A DNA stretch of 64,000 bases. Source: Burkholderiales bacterium (GTDB lineage Bacteria > Pseudomonadota > Gammaproteobacteria > Burkholderiales > Burkholderiaceae_C). The first letter of the stretch is position 1. The number at the start of each line of letters is the position of its first letter. The DNA lies in the NCBI GenBank assembly GCA_028868995.1, contig JAGWTH010000006.1, forward strand, positions 60,073 to 124,072, read 5' to 3'. The position numbers and the translations under genes are program-made. Positions 25,989 through 35,065 of this stretch are shown piece by piece. The notes beneath the pieces are model-generated. The model searched no databases. It saw only the letters and a list, made by a program, of their open reading frames with translations, and was not told the DNA's origin.

Positions 25989-26891
25989 ATGCCGAGCACG
26001 AACCCGAAAACCTACGAACCCACCCCTTCCCGCAAGGTCGCCTTCCTCGGCCTGGGCGTGATGGGGTTCCCCATGGCCGGCCACCTGGCGCTGGCCGGCC
26101 ACCAGGTGACGGTCTACAACCGCAGCGCGGACAAGCGCACGGCCTGGTGCCAGGAATTCAAGGGCGCCGCCGCGGCCACGCCGCGGGAAGCGGTGGCCGG
26201 GTGCGACCTGGTGTTCTGCTGCGTCGGCAACGACGACGACCTGCGCTCGGTGGTGCTGGGCGAGCAGGGCGCCTTCGCCGGGATGCAGCCCGGCGCGATC
26301 TTCGTGGACCACACCACGGCCTCGGCCAACGTGGCCCGCGAGCTGGCCGCGAAGGCGGGCAGGCGCGGCCTGCAGTTCGTCGACGCGCCCGTGTCGGGCG
26401 GCCAGGCCGGCGCGCAGAACGGCCTGCTCACCGTGATGTGCGGCGGCGACCCCACGGCCTTCGACGCGGCGAAGCCGGTGGCCATGGCCTTCTCGCGCGC
26501 CTTCACCCTGCTGGGCGCGAGCGGCGCCGGCCAGCTCGCCAAGATGGTCAACCAGGTGGCCATCGCCGGCCTCGTGCAGGGCCTGTCGGAGGCGATCGCC
26601 TTCGGCCTGAAGGCGGGCCTCGACATGGAGCAGGTGCTGGAGGTGATCGGCAAGGGCGCCGCCCAGAGCTGGCAGATGGACAACCGCGGCAAGACCATGA
26701 TCGCCGACAAGTTCGACTTCGGCTTCGCGGTCGACTGGATGCGCAAGGACCTGGGTCTGGTGCTGGACGAAGCCAAGCGCAACGGCGCTCGCCTGCCGGT
26801 CACGGCGCTGGTGGACCAGTTCTATGCGGACGTCCAGGCCCTGGGCGGCAACCGCTGGGACACCTCCAGCCTGATCAAGCGGCTGCGCTAG
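25989..26891 (+). CDS. NAD(P)-dependent 3-hydroxyisobutyrate-dehydrogenase-family enzyme (300 aa)
   Basis: A beta-hydroxyacid dehydrogenase. The Rossmann motif VAFLGLGVMGFPMAGHL is at about residue 17, the substrate motif FVDAPVSGGQAGAQNG at about 125, and the catalytic Lys lies in GAGQLAKMVNQ. Family members oxidise 3-hydroxyisobutyrate, tartronate semialdehyde or related acids; the substrate is not decided here. I start at 25989 rather than an in-frame ATG 12 codons upstream: TAAAGT (25976-25981) is a -10-like element only seven bases before this ATG, implying a leaderless transcript that begins here. Confidence 0.88.
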   Translation: MPSTNPKTYEPTPSRKVAFLGLGVMGFPMAGHLALAGHQVTVYNRSADKRTAWCQEFKGAAAATPREAVAGCDLVFCCVGNDDDLRSVVLGEQGAFAGMQPGAIFVDHTTASANVARELAAKAGRRGLQFVDAPVSGGQAGAQNGLLTVMCGGDPTAFDAAKPVAMAFSRAFTLLGASGAGQLAKMVNQVAIAGLVQGLSEAIAFGLKAGLDMEQVLEVIGKGAAQSWQMDNRGKTMIADKFDFGFAVDWMRKDLGLVLDEAKRNGARLPVTALVDQFYADVQALGGNRWDTSSLIKRLR

Positions 26892-26919
26892 GCCGGCACA
26901 GGCGCCGGCAAGGCGCGTC

Positions 26920-28331
<1,412 letters not shown>

Positions 28332-28691
28332 TCAGCCCGCCTCGAAGGCGCCGCGCAGCCAACGGATGCCGCCGGCGTCGAGGCTCACCACGTCGAAACG
28401 GCAGGGCGGCGGTGCGCCCAGGCGCATGAGGTAGTGCCGGGCCGCGAACACGATGCGCCGCTGCTTGCGCCAGACGATGCTGGCGGCGGCGCCGCCGAAG
28501 TCGCTGCGACCCCGTTGGCGCACCTCCACGAACACCAGCGTGCCGTCGGGCTCGCGCATCACCAGGTCGATCTCGCCGCCGCCGCGGCCGGGCGTCCGAT
28601 AATTGCGCGCGACCAGGCGCAGGCCGCGCGCGAGCAGGTGCGCCAGCGCCCGGTCCTCCGCCGCATCGCCCCGCTCCTTGGTACTCACCAT
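28332..28691 (-). CDS. yraN: YraN/UPF0102-family nuclease-like protein (119 aa)
   Basis: A small protein of the restriction-endonuclease-like fold: ERGDAAEDRALAHLLARG, then GGGEIDLVMREPDGTLVFVEVRQR, giving the E-x-D...E-V-K-like catalytic pattern with Arg in place of the usual Lys (VEVRQR). Length is normal. Family members are often linked to replication or recombination but their role is unproven. It is divergent from rsmI, with 22 bases between the starts. A weak hairpin CGGCTC-TGTC-GAGCCG (28283-28298) lies between it and the SIS gene. Confidence 0.88.
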   Translation of the reverse strand: MVSTKERGDAAEDRALAHLLARGLRLVARNYRTPGRGGGEIDLVMREPDGTLVFVEVRQRGRSDFGGAAASIVWRKQRRIVFAARHYLMRLGAPPPCRFDVVSLDAGGIRWLRGAFEAG

Positions 28692-28713
28692 CGGGCCTTT
28701 CGAAGGAGTCTCG

Positions 28714-29619
28714 TTGAACCCATCCTTTGCCGCCGCCCTCGCCGGCGCGCGCGACGCGGCCGCCGCGCAGCACTACCCGCAGGGTAGCCTGTACGTGGTG
28801 GCCACGCCCATCGGCAACCTGGCCGACATCGGTCTGCGGGCCCTGCACGTCCTCCAATTGGTGGACGCCGTGGCCTGCGAGGACACGCGCCACACCCAGG
28901 CGCTGCTGCGCGCCTATGGCATCGAGAAGTCCGCCTGGCTCAGCGTGCACCGGCACAACGAAGCGCAAGGCGCGCAGGAAGTGGTCGCCCGGCTGCAGCA
29001 GGGACAGCGGGTGGCCTATGCCAGCGACGCGGGCACGCCCGGCATCAGCGACCCCGGCGCGCGCGTGGTGGCCGCGGTGCGCGCCGCCGGCCTGCGGGTG
29101 GTGCCCATCCCGGGGCCCAGCAGCATCACCACCCTGCTCAGCGCCATGCCGACGCAGCAGGAGGACAGCGCCTTCGTCTTCGCCGGTTTCCTGCCCGCCA
29201 AGGGCGGCGAGCGGCAGCAGGCGGTCGAGGCGCTGCGCCAGGAGCCGCGCGCGGTCGTGCTGCTGGAGGCGCCGCACCGCATCGCGGCGCTGGCCGAGAC
29301 GCTGGCACCGCTGGGCGAGCGGGGCGTGACGATCGGCCGCGAACTCACCAAGCAGTTCGAGGAGATCGCCTCGCTGGCCTGCGGCGGCCTGCCGGCCTGG
29401 CTGGCGGCCTCGCCCCAGCGCAGCCGGGGCGAATTCGCGCTGGTGCTGCACGCGGTGGCGCGGGAGCGCGACGAGGGCGAAGGGCGGCGGGTGCTGCAAT
29501 TGCTGCTGGCGGAGCTGCCCACGAAGACCGCGGTGAAGCTGGCCGCGGAGATCACCGGCGCGCCGCGCAACGAGCTCTACGAACTGGCGCTGTCGCTCAG
29601 GAAGGAGTCCGGCTCGTAA
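28714..29619 (+). CDS. rsmI: 16S rRNA (cytidine(1402)-2'-O)-methyltransferase RsmI (301 aa)
   Basis: Methylates C1402 in the decoding centre using SAM. Tetrapyrrole-methylase fold: GSLYVVATPIGNLADIGLRAL, VACEDTRHTQALL, YASDAGTPGISDPGARVV and IPGPSSITTLLSAM, then VLLEAPHRI and TIGRELTKQFEE. I choose the TTG at 28714 because GAAGGAG ends six bases before it. An in-frame ATG 37 codons upstream would add Arg/Ser-rich non-homologous sequence running into yraN. The gene faces priA, with a hairpin at 29621-29655. Confidence 0.92.
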   Translation: MNPSFAAALAGARDAAAAQHYPQGSLYVVATPIGNLADIGLRALHVLQLVDAVACEDTRHTQALLRAYGIEKSAWLSVHRHNEAQGAQEVVARLQQGQRVAYASDAGTPGISDPGARVVAAVRAAGLRVVPIPGPSSITTLLSAMPTQQEDSAFVFAGFLPAKGGERQQAVEALRQEPRAVVLLEAPHRIAALAETLAPLGERGVTIGRELTKQFEEIASLACGGLPAWLAASPQRSRGEFALVLHAVARERDEGEGRRVLQLLLAELPTKTAVKLAAEITGAPRNELYELALSLRKESGS

Positions 29620-29620
29620 C

Positions 29621-29655
29621 GGTGGGGTTCGGCGCTTCGCGCGCTCACCCCCACC
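29621..29655. terminator. Hairpin between convergent rsmI and priA
   Basis: GGTGGGG at 29621-29627 pairs with CCCCCACC at 29648-29655, around an inner GGCGC-TTCG-CGC-like element (29631-29643). No long T-run is present on either strand. A bidirectional terminator is plausible. Confidence 0.4.
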
Positions 29656-29679
29656 CTACGGACTGCGGGCTTCCTGGAG

Positions 29680-31728
29680 TCAGATCGCCAGCGGGTCCAC
29701 GTCCACCGCCCAGCGGATCAGGCCCTTCATCCGCAATCCCTGCAGCACCGGCTGCCAGGCAGCGAGGAAGGCCTGCAGGGCCGGCCGCGAGCCGCTTTCC
29801 AGCAGCAGCTGGGCGCGCTCCACATTGGCCACGCGCTGGACCGACATCGGCACGGGCGCGTACACGACCACGTGGCCGGCGCCTTCCAGGCTGGCGCTCG
29901 CGTCGGCCGCCGCCTGCAGGAAGGCCTGGGCCACCTCCTGCGTGCGCGCTTCCGCGCGCAGCAGCGCCTGGTAGGCGAAGGGCGGCATCGCCGCCTGCCG
30001 GCGCTCCTCGAGCTGCTGCGCGGCAAAGGCCGGATAGTCGTGCCGCTTGAGGGCGCCGAACAGGGCGTGCTGCGGGTTCCAGGTCTGCACCCACATCTCG
30101 CTGGCGGCCGCATGCTGCGCGTCGCGTCCGGCCCGTCCCGCCGCCTGCATCAGCAGCGCGAACAGCCGCTCCGGCGCGCGGAAGTCGCTGGAGAACAGCG
30201 CCGCATCCGGGTTCACGGCCGCCACCAGCGTGATGCGGCGGAAATCGTGGCCCTTGGTAACCATCTGCGTGCCCACCAGCACGTCGACCTCGCCGGCATG
30301 GACCTGGGCCAGCTGCTCCTCCAGCGCGCCCTTGCGCCGCGTGCTGTCGGCGTCCATGCGGGCGATGCGCACCGGCTCGCCGTCCGGGCGGCGGGTGTCG
30401 GCGAGCAGTCCCGCCAGCTGTTCCTCCAGCTGCTCGGTGCCACGCCCGAGCGGCGCGATGTCGACGTTGCCGCACTTCGGGCAGGCGCGCGGCACCCGCT
30501 CGGTGAAGCCGCAGTGGTGGCAGCGCAGGGTGCGATCGACCTTGTGGAAGACGCGGTAGGCGCTGCAATGGCTGCATTCGCTGCGCCAGTCGCAGGCCGT
30601 GCAGGCCAGCACGGGGGCGTAGCCGCGCCGGTTCAGGAACACCAGGGACTGCTCGCCGCGGGCGACCCGCTGCGCGATCGCGGCCAGCAGCGGCGGCGAG
30701 AACAGCGTGCCGCGGGGCTGATGGTTCATGTCCACGATGCGCACGGCCGGCAGGGGGCCGGCGCCCACGCGCGTGGGCATGTCCAGGCGCCGGTAGCGCC
30801 CGCGTTCGCCGGCCTGCCAGCTTTCCAGCGAGGGCGTGGCCGATCCCAGGATCACCTTGGCTCCTTCCAGGCGGCCGCGGTAGACCGCGAGGTCGCGCGC
30901 GGAATAGCGCGCGCCTTCCTGCTGCTTGTAGCTCGGGTCGTGCTCCTCGTCGACCACGACCAGGCGCAGCCGCGGCAGCGAGGCGAACACCGCCATGCGC
31001 GTGCCCAGCACGATGCGCGCGGCGCCCAGGTGGGCGGCGATCCAGGCGCGCAGGCGCTGCGGGTTCGTCATGCCGCTGTGCAGGGCGACCACCGCGTCGG
31101 CGCCGAAGCGCTCCTGGAAGCGTGCCTGCAGCTGCGGCGTGAGGTTGATCTCGGGGACCAGGACCAGCGCCTGGGCCTCGGCGTCCTGTTCCAGCAGGGC
31201 CTCGGCGGCGCGCAGGTAGACCTCGGTCTTGCCGCTGCCCGTGGCGCCGAACAGCAGGAAGGGGCCCGGCTGCGCCGCGATCGCGGCGAGCGCCTGTGCC
31301 TGCTCGCCCGTGAGCGGCGGGCGCTCCGGTGAGGCCGCCACGGGCTCGCCGTGGGGGCGGACGCGCTTGAGGCGGCGCGCCAGCTGGCTGGCGTCGAGTT
31401 CGCGCAACTGCGGCGGCAGGGCCGACAGGGCGACCTCCCCCAGGCTGCGCTGGTAATAGCCCGCGGCGAAGTCGACCAGCTGCCTCCAGGCCGCCGCCAG
31501 GGGCGGCAATCCCTCCAGCGGCCCCAGGATGCTCCTCAGCTGCGCGGGGGGATCTGCCGGTTCGGCCGCCGCCGGCGCGTCCCACACCACGCCGCAGACC
31601 TCTCGGCGCCCCAGGGGCACGCGCACCAGGGCTCCGGGCGCGAGTGGGAGCTCACTGCGATAGCTGAGCGAGGCGCCGACCGCGCTGTGGGCCGGCGTCG
31701 GGACGACGATGTGCACTTTCTCGCTCAT
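29680..31728 (-). CDS. priA: Primosomal protein N', replication restart helicase PriA (682 aa)
   Basis: A 3'-5' superfamily 2 helicase that reloads the replisome at stalled forks. The N-terminal 3'-DNA-binding domain is about residues 1-110. Walker A is LFGATGSGKTEVYLRA, Walker B VVVDEEHDPSYKQ. Eight zinc-binding Cys lie in the CTACDWRSECSHCSAY... / LRCHHCGF... / RACPKCGN segment, then LVGTQMVTKGHDF and QAAGRAGRD. It is shorter than E. coli PriA (732 aa) but all motifs are present. A -10-like TAAGCT sits nine bases before the ATG (minus). The upstream gap contains DnaA-like boxes. Confidence 0.95.
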   Translation of the reverse strand: MSEKVHIVVPTPAHSAVGASLSYRSELPLAPGALVRVPLGRREVCGVVWDAPAAAEPADPPAQLRSILGPLEGLPPLAAAWRQLVDFAAGYYQRSLGEVALSALPPQLRELDASQLARRLKRVRPHGEPVAASPERPPLTGEQAQALAAIAAQPGPFLLFGATGSGKTEVYLRAAEALLEQDAEAQALVLVPEINLTPQLQARFQERFGADAVVALHSGMTNPQRLRAWIAAHLGAARIVLGTRMAVFASLPRLRLVVVDEEHDPSYKQQEGARYSARDLAVYRGRLEGAKVILGSATPSLESWQAGERGRYRRLDMPTRVGAGPLPAVRIVDMNHQPRGTLFSPPLLAAIAQRVARGEQSLVFLNRRGYAPVLACTACDWRSECSHCSAYRVFHKVDRTLRCHHCGFTERVPRACPKCGNVDIAPLGRGTEQLEEQLAGLLADTRRPDGEPVRIARMDADSTRRKGALEEQLAQVHAGEVDVLVGTQMVTKGHDFRRITLVAAVNPDAALFSSDFRAPERLFALLMQAAGRAGRDAQHAAASEMWVQTWNPQHALFGALKRHDYPAFAAQQLEERRQAAMPPFAYQALLRAEARTQEVAQAFLQAAADASASLEGAGHVVVYAPVPMSVQRVANVERAQLLLESGSRPALQAFLAAWQPVLQGLRMKGLIRWAVDVDPLAI

Positions 31729-31823
31729 CTGTGCCGAAGCTTACGCATGATGCTTAAGACGCTGTCGCGAAAAGCGGGGCAAGTCCTTGATTCCAATGAA
31801 CTTTGAGGCGAGAAGTCAGAATC

Positions 31824-31832
31824 TGTGGATAA
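31824..31832 (-). promoter_or_regulatory. DnaA box (TTATCCACA)
   Basis: TGTGGATAA on the plus strand is the exact complement of the consensus TTATCCACA. GTTGATA follows six bases later. It lies about 96 bases upstream of the priA start. Confidence 0.6.
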
Positions 31833-32012
31833 CTTTGTTGATACGACTGGCTTCAGAGGCCCGAACCCCCCGAAAAATCAAGGGCTTGCCGATGCCCGCC
31901 GGGAAAACCTCTGCGCGCCGGCCCCAGCAAAATCAGGGACTTACGAACGCTACGGAAATCGAAGCGCCGGCCATGACGGCAAGGCTGCTTGGTTGCGCCG
32001 CAACACGGTTTT

Positions 32013-32021
32013 TGTGCATAA
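32013..32021 (-). promoter_or_regulatory. DnaA-like box with one mismatch (TTATGCACA)
   Basis: TGTGCATAA on the plus strand differs from the consensus complement TGTGGATAA at one base. It has the same orientation as the consensus box, 189 bases away. Confidence 0.45.
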
Positions 32022-32086
32022 GTCAAGCCGCGCTCCGGAGGATTTCCAGGCTCCTGGCCACTAGGGAACGTCCCGATGCGGGTGGA

Positions 32087-33196
32087 TCAGGAACCGTTCG
32101 CGTTGCCGCGCATCCGCGCCGAATGCGCGTGGACGGCCTCCACCAGCGCGCTCACGTGTTCGGGCGGCGTGTGCTGGCTGATGCCGTGGCCCAGGTTGAA
32201 GATGTGGGTGGGACCCGTGCCGCTGCCGGTGTGCGGCGCGCCGAAATCCTCCAGCACCCGGCGAGCTTCGGCCGCCACCGCCTCCGGGGGGGCGAACAGG
32301 ACGGCCGGATCCAGGTTGCCCTGCAAGGCCTTGCTGCCGCCGACCACGGCCCGGGCGCGGCCCAGGTTGACGGTCCAGTCCACCCCCAGCACGTCGCAAT
32401 CGAGCCGCTCCATCTCCGCGAGCCACAGGCCGCCGCCCTTGGTGAAGACGATGCGCGGGATGGTCGCGCCGTCGGCGCCGGTGCGCTTCAGGCCGGCCAG
32501 CACCCGCCGCGTGTACTCCAGGCTGAACTGCTGGAAGGCGCCATCGGCCAGCGCGCCGCCCCAGCTGTCGAACACCATGACGGCCTGCGCCCCGGCGTCG
32601 ATCTGGGCGTTCAGGTAGGCCGCGACGGCCTGGGCATTGACGGCCAGGATGCGGTGCATCAGGTCGGGGCGGCTGTACATCAGGCTCTTCACGCCGCGCC
32701 AGTCGTCGGCCGAGCCGCCGCCTTCCACCATGTAGCAGGCCAGGGTCCAGGGGCTGCCGGAGAAGCCGATCAGGGGCACGCGGCCGTTCAAGGCCCGCCG
32801 GATCGAGGTGACGGCGTCGAACACGTAGCGCAGGCGTTCCAGGTCGGGCACCTGCAGGGCGGCGACCGCCTGCTCGTCGCGCACGGGCCGCGCCAGGCGC
32901 GGGCCCTCGCCCTCGGCGAAGCTCAGGCCCAGTCCCATCGCATCGGGCACGGTCAGGATGTCGGAGAACAGGATCGCGGCGTCGAGGGGAAAGCGCTCGA
33001 GCGGCTGCAGCGTGACCTCGGTGGCGTACTGCACGTTGGTGGCCAGTCCCATGAAGCTGCCCGCGCGGGACCGCGTCGCCTTGTATTCGGGCAGGTAGCG
33101 GCCCGCCTGCCGCATCAGCCAGACCGGGGTGGTGGCGGTGGCCTGGCGCAGGCAGGCTTTCAGGAAGGTGTCGTTGGCGAGCGGCGGGAAGGACAT
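32087..33196 (-). CDS. hemE: Uroporphyrinogen decarboxylase HemE (369 aa)
   Basis: Converts uroporphyrinogen III to coproporphyrinogen III in haem synthesis; a cytoplasmic dimer. Signatures are [15 protein letters not shown] near residue 25, [13 protein letters not shown] with the catalytic Asp, [14 protein letters not shown], and [16 protein letters not shown] near the end. Length is normal. A -10-like GACAAT (33203-33208, minus) sits exactly six bases before the ATG with no Shine-Dalgarno, so a leaderless transcript is likely even though metY ends only 20 bases upstream. Confidence 0.96.
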   Translation of the reverse strand: MSFPPLANDTFLKACLRQATATTPVWLMRQAGRYLPEYKATRSRAGSFMGLATNVQYATEVTLQPLERFPLDAAILFSDILTVPDAMGLGLSFAEGEGPRLARPVRDEQAVAALQVPDLERLRYVFDAVTSIRRALNGRVPLIGFSGSPWTLACYMVEGGGSADDWRGVKSLMYSRPDLMHRILAVNAQAVAAYLNAQIDAGAQAVMVFDSWGGALADGAFQQFSLEYTRRVLAGLKRTGADGATIPRIVFTKGGGLWLAEMERLDCDVLGVDWTVNLGRARAVVGGSKALQGNLDPAVLFAPPEAVAAEARRVLEDFGAPHTGSGTGPTHIFNLGHGISQHTPPEHVSALVEAVHAHSARMRGNANGS

Positions 33197-33216
33197 CCCC
33201 CAATTGTCGCAGTCTC

Positions 33217-34539
33217 CTAGGCCACGGCCCGGCGCAGCGCCTGGTCCAGGTCCCACAGGATGTCCTCGACGTCCTCGATGCCCACCGACAGCCGGATCAT
33301 GTCCGGCCGCACGCCGGCGCGCGCCAGTTCCTGCTCGTCCAGCTGCCGGTGCGTGGTGGAGGCCGGGTGGATCACCAGCGTCTTGGCGTCGCCGATGTTG
33401 GCCAGGTGGCTGAGGAACTCGCAGGCGTCGATGAAGCGCTCGCCCGCCTTCACCGCGTCGTCCGCGCGGATGCCGAAGGTGAGGATGCCGGAGGCACCGG
33501 GCTGGCCGTCGATCGCGCGGAACTGCTTCTTCGCCAGCGCGTAATGCGGCGAACGTTCCAGTCCGGGGTAGTTCACCCACCCCACCAGCGGATGCTCGCC
33601 CAGGAACTCGGCCACGCGCCGGGCATTGCGGCAGTGCGCCTGCATGCGCAGGTGCAGGGTCTCGATGCCCTGCAGGATCAGCCAGGCGTTCAGCGGCGAC
33701 AGCGCTGCGCCGAAGGTCCGGTTGACCTCCATGCGCGCCTTCATGGTGTAGCCGAAGTCGCCGAAGGTCTCGTAGAACTTCACCCCGTGGTAGGCCCGGC
33801 TGGGCTCCAGCATCTCGGGGAATTTCTCCCGCGCGAGCCCGCTGCCCCAGTCGAACTTGCCGCTTTCGACCACCACGCCGGCCATGGTGGTGCCGTGGCC
33901 GCCCAGGTACTTGGTGGCGCTGTGCACCACGATGTCGGCGCCGAAGGCGAAGGGGTTGCACAGGTAGGGGCTCGCCACCGTGTTGTCGACGATCAGCGGC
34001 AGGCCGTGCTCGTGCGCGATCTTCGCCACGGCCTCGATGTCGAACACGTTGACCAGCGGATTGCCCAGGGTTTCGCCATAGACGGCGCGCGTGGTCGGGC
34101 GGATCGCCCGGCGGAAGTTCTCGGGATCCTCGGGGTCGACGAAGGTGGTCTCTATGCCCAGGCGGTGGAAGCCGATGCCCAGCTGGCCCACCGTGCCGCC
34201 ATAGAGTGTCGAGGCCGCGACGATGTGGTCGCCCGCCCTCAGGATGGCCAGGATCGCCGTCATCTGCGCCGCCATGCCGGTGGCGCAGGCCAGCGCCGCG
34301 CGGCCGCCTTCCAGCGAGGCGACGCGCTCCTCCAGCACCGCCACCGTGGGGTTGCTGATGCGGCTGTAGACGTTGCCGAAGGTCTGCAGGTTGAACAGGC
34401 TGGCGGCGTGCTCGGCCGAGTCGAACACGAAGCTGGTGGTCTGGTGGATCGGCGTGGCGCGCGCGCCGGTCACGGGGTCGGGGATGGCGCCGGCGTGGAT
34501 CGCGCGGGTCCCGAATCCGTACTCGTGGTCGTCGGCCAT
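33217..34539 (-). CDS. metY: O-acetylhomoserine sulfhydrylase / aminocarboxypropyltransferase (440 aa)
   Basis: A PLP enzyme that makes homocysteine from O-acetylhomoserine and sulfide, in methionine synthesis. The substrate segment [25 protein letters not shown] comes early, the PLP Lys is in [15 protein letters not shown], and Tyr/Arg of the cofactor loop lie in FGNVYSR. Length (about 430-440) separates it from cystathionine gamma-synthase-type enzymes (about 390). The ATG lies one base beyond the stop of the CoA-binding protein gene, so the two are cotranscribed. I see no SAM riboswitch upstream. Confidence 0.93.
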   Translation of the reverse strand: MADDHEYGFGTRAIHAGAIPDPVTGARATPIHQTTSFVFDSAEHAASLFNLQTFGNVYSRISNPTVAVLEERVASLEGGRAALACATGMAAQMTAILAILRAGDHIVAASTLYGGTVGQLGIGFHRLGIETTFVDPEDPENFRRAIRPTTRAVYGETLGNPLVNVFDIEAVAKIAHEHGLPLIVDNTVASPYLCNPFAFGADIVVHSATKYLGGHGTTMAGVVVESGKFDWGSGLAREKFPEMLEPSRAYHGVKFYETFGDFGYTMKARMEVNRTFGAALSPLNAWLILQGIETLHLRMQAHCRNARRVAEFLGEHPLVGWVNYPGLERSPHYALAKKQFRAIDGQPGASGILTFGIRADDAVKAGERFIDACEFLSHLANIGDAKTLVIHPASTTHRQLDEQELARAGVRPDMIRLSVGIEDVEDILWDLDQALRRAVA

Positions 34540-34540
34540 C

Positions 34541-35032
34541 TCAGTAGGGCAGCTGGTGCGGGCGGCGCGCCGAGATCACCTTGGTGTCGACGCCCGCCCA
34601 GTTCAGGCCGCCGAACAGGCGCGCATGCTCGATCTTCACGCAGCGGTCCATCACCACGTCCAGGCCGGCGGCGCGCGCCCGCGCGGCGGACTCCTCGTGC
34701 ACCACGCCGATCTGCAGCCACAGGCACTTCGCCCCGATGGCGAGCGCCTCATCGGCCAGCGGCGGGATGTCGCCCGGCTTGCGGAAGCAGTCCACCATGT
34801 CGATCTTCACGCCCTGGCCCGCCAGCGCCTGCGCCGCGGCGCTGACGCTCGGGTAGCTGCGCTCGCCCAGGATCTCCGAGGCCGAGGGGTTGACCGGCAC
34901 GATGCGGTAGCCGTGCTCCTGCATGTACTTGGCGGCGAAGAAGCTGGGGCGGTGCCATTGCGGCGACAGCCCCACCACCGCGATCGTGCGGCAGGAGCCG
35001 AGGATGCGGCGCAGCGCGTGGATGGTGCTCAT
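34541..35032 (-). CDS. CoA-binding-domain protein, YccU-like (163 aa)
   Basis: A Rossmann-type CoA_binding domain: CRTIAVVGLSPQWHRPSFFAAKYMQEHGYRIVPVNPS, then KCLWLQIGVVHEESAARARAAGLDVVMDRCVKIEH. It resembles the CoA-binding half of succinyl-CoA synthetase alpha but has no ligase domain; the role is unknown. TACACT (35040-35045, minus) lies seven bases before the ATG, again without a Shine-Dalgarno. It is coupled to metY. Confidence 0.88.
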   Translation of the reverse strand: MSTIHALRRILGSCRTIAVVGLSPQWHRPSFFAAKYMQEHGYRIVPVNPSASEILGERSYPSVSAAAQALAGQGVKIDMVDCFRKPGDIPPLADEALAIGAKCLWLQIGVVHEESAARARAAGLDVVMDRCVKIEHARLFGGLNWAGVDTKVISARRPHQLPY

Positions 35033-35065
35033 GCGGGCCAGTGTACGCAGCCCGCGAGCGCGTTC

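Larger units (their letters stand above)
31729..32086. other. 358-bp AT-richer gap between priA and hemE, candidate DnaA-binding locus
   Basis: No convincing gene is present, although short open frames exist. The gap is clearly less GC-rich than its surroundings. It contains a consensus DnaA box (31824-31832), a one-mismatch box (32013-32021), and three copies of a 14-mer: AATCAAGGACTTGC on the minus strand (31779-31792), AATCAAGGGCTTGC (31876-31889) and AATCAGGGACTTAC (31931-31944) on the plus strand. It must also hold the priA promoter. Confidence 0.55.

Noticed and set aside
28603..28713. Upstream ATG for rsmI
   Set aside because: It adds 37 Arg/Ser-rich residues that lie inside yraN. The TTG at 28714 has a GAAGGAG site at the right distance.
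31787..32064. Short plus-strand genes in the priA-hemE gap
   Set aside because: The open frames have no ribosome site or recognisable protein and overlap the DnaA boxes and repeats.
31729..32086. Chromosomal origin of replication
   Set aside because: Only one consensus DnaA box and one near match are present, and dnaA, dnaN, rpmH and parAB are all absent. I keep it only as a candidate DnaA-binding locus.
34540..35065. SAM riboswitch or other leader upstream of metY
   Set aside because: metY begins one base after the upstream gene's stop, and the 33-base gap before that gene is too short for a known riboswitch.
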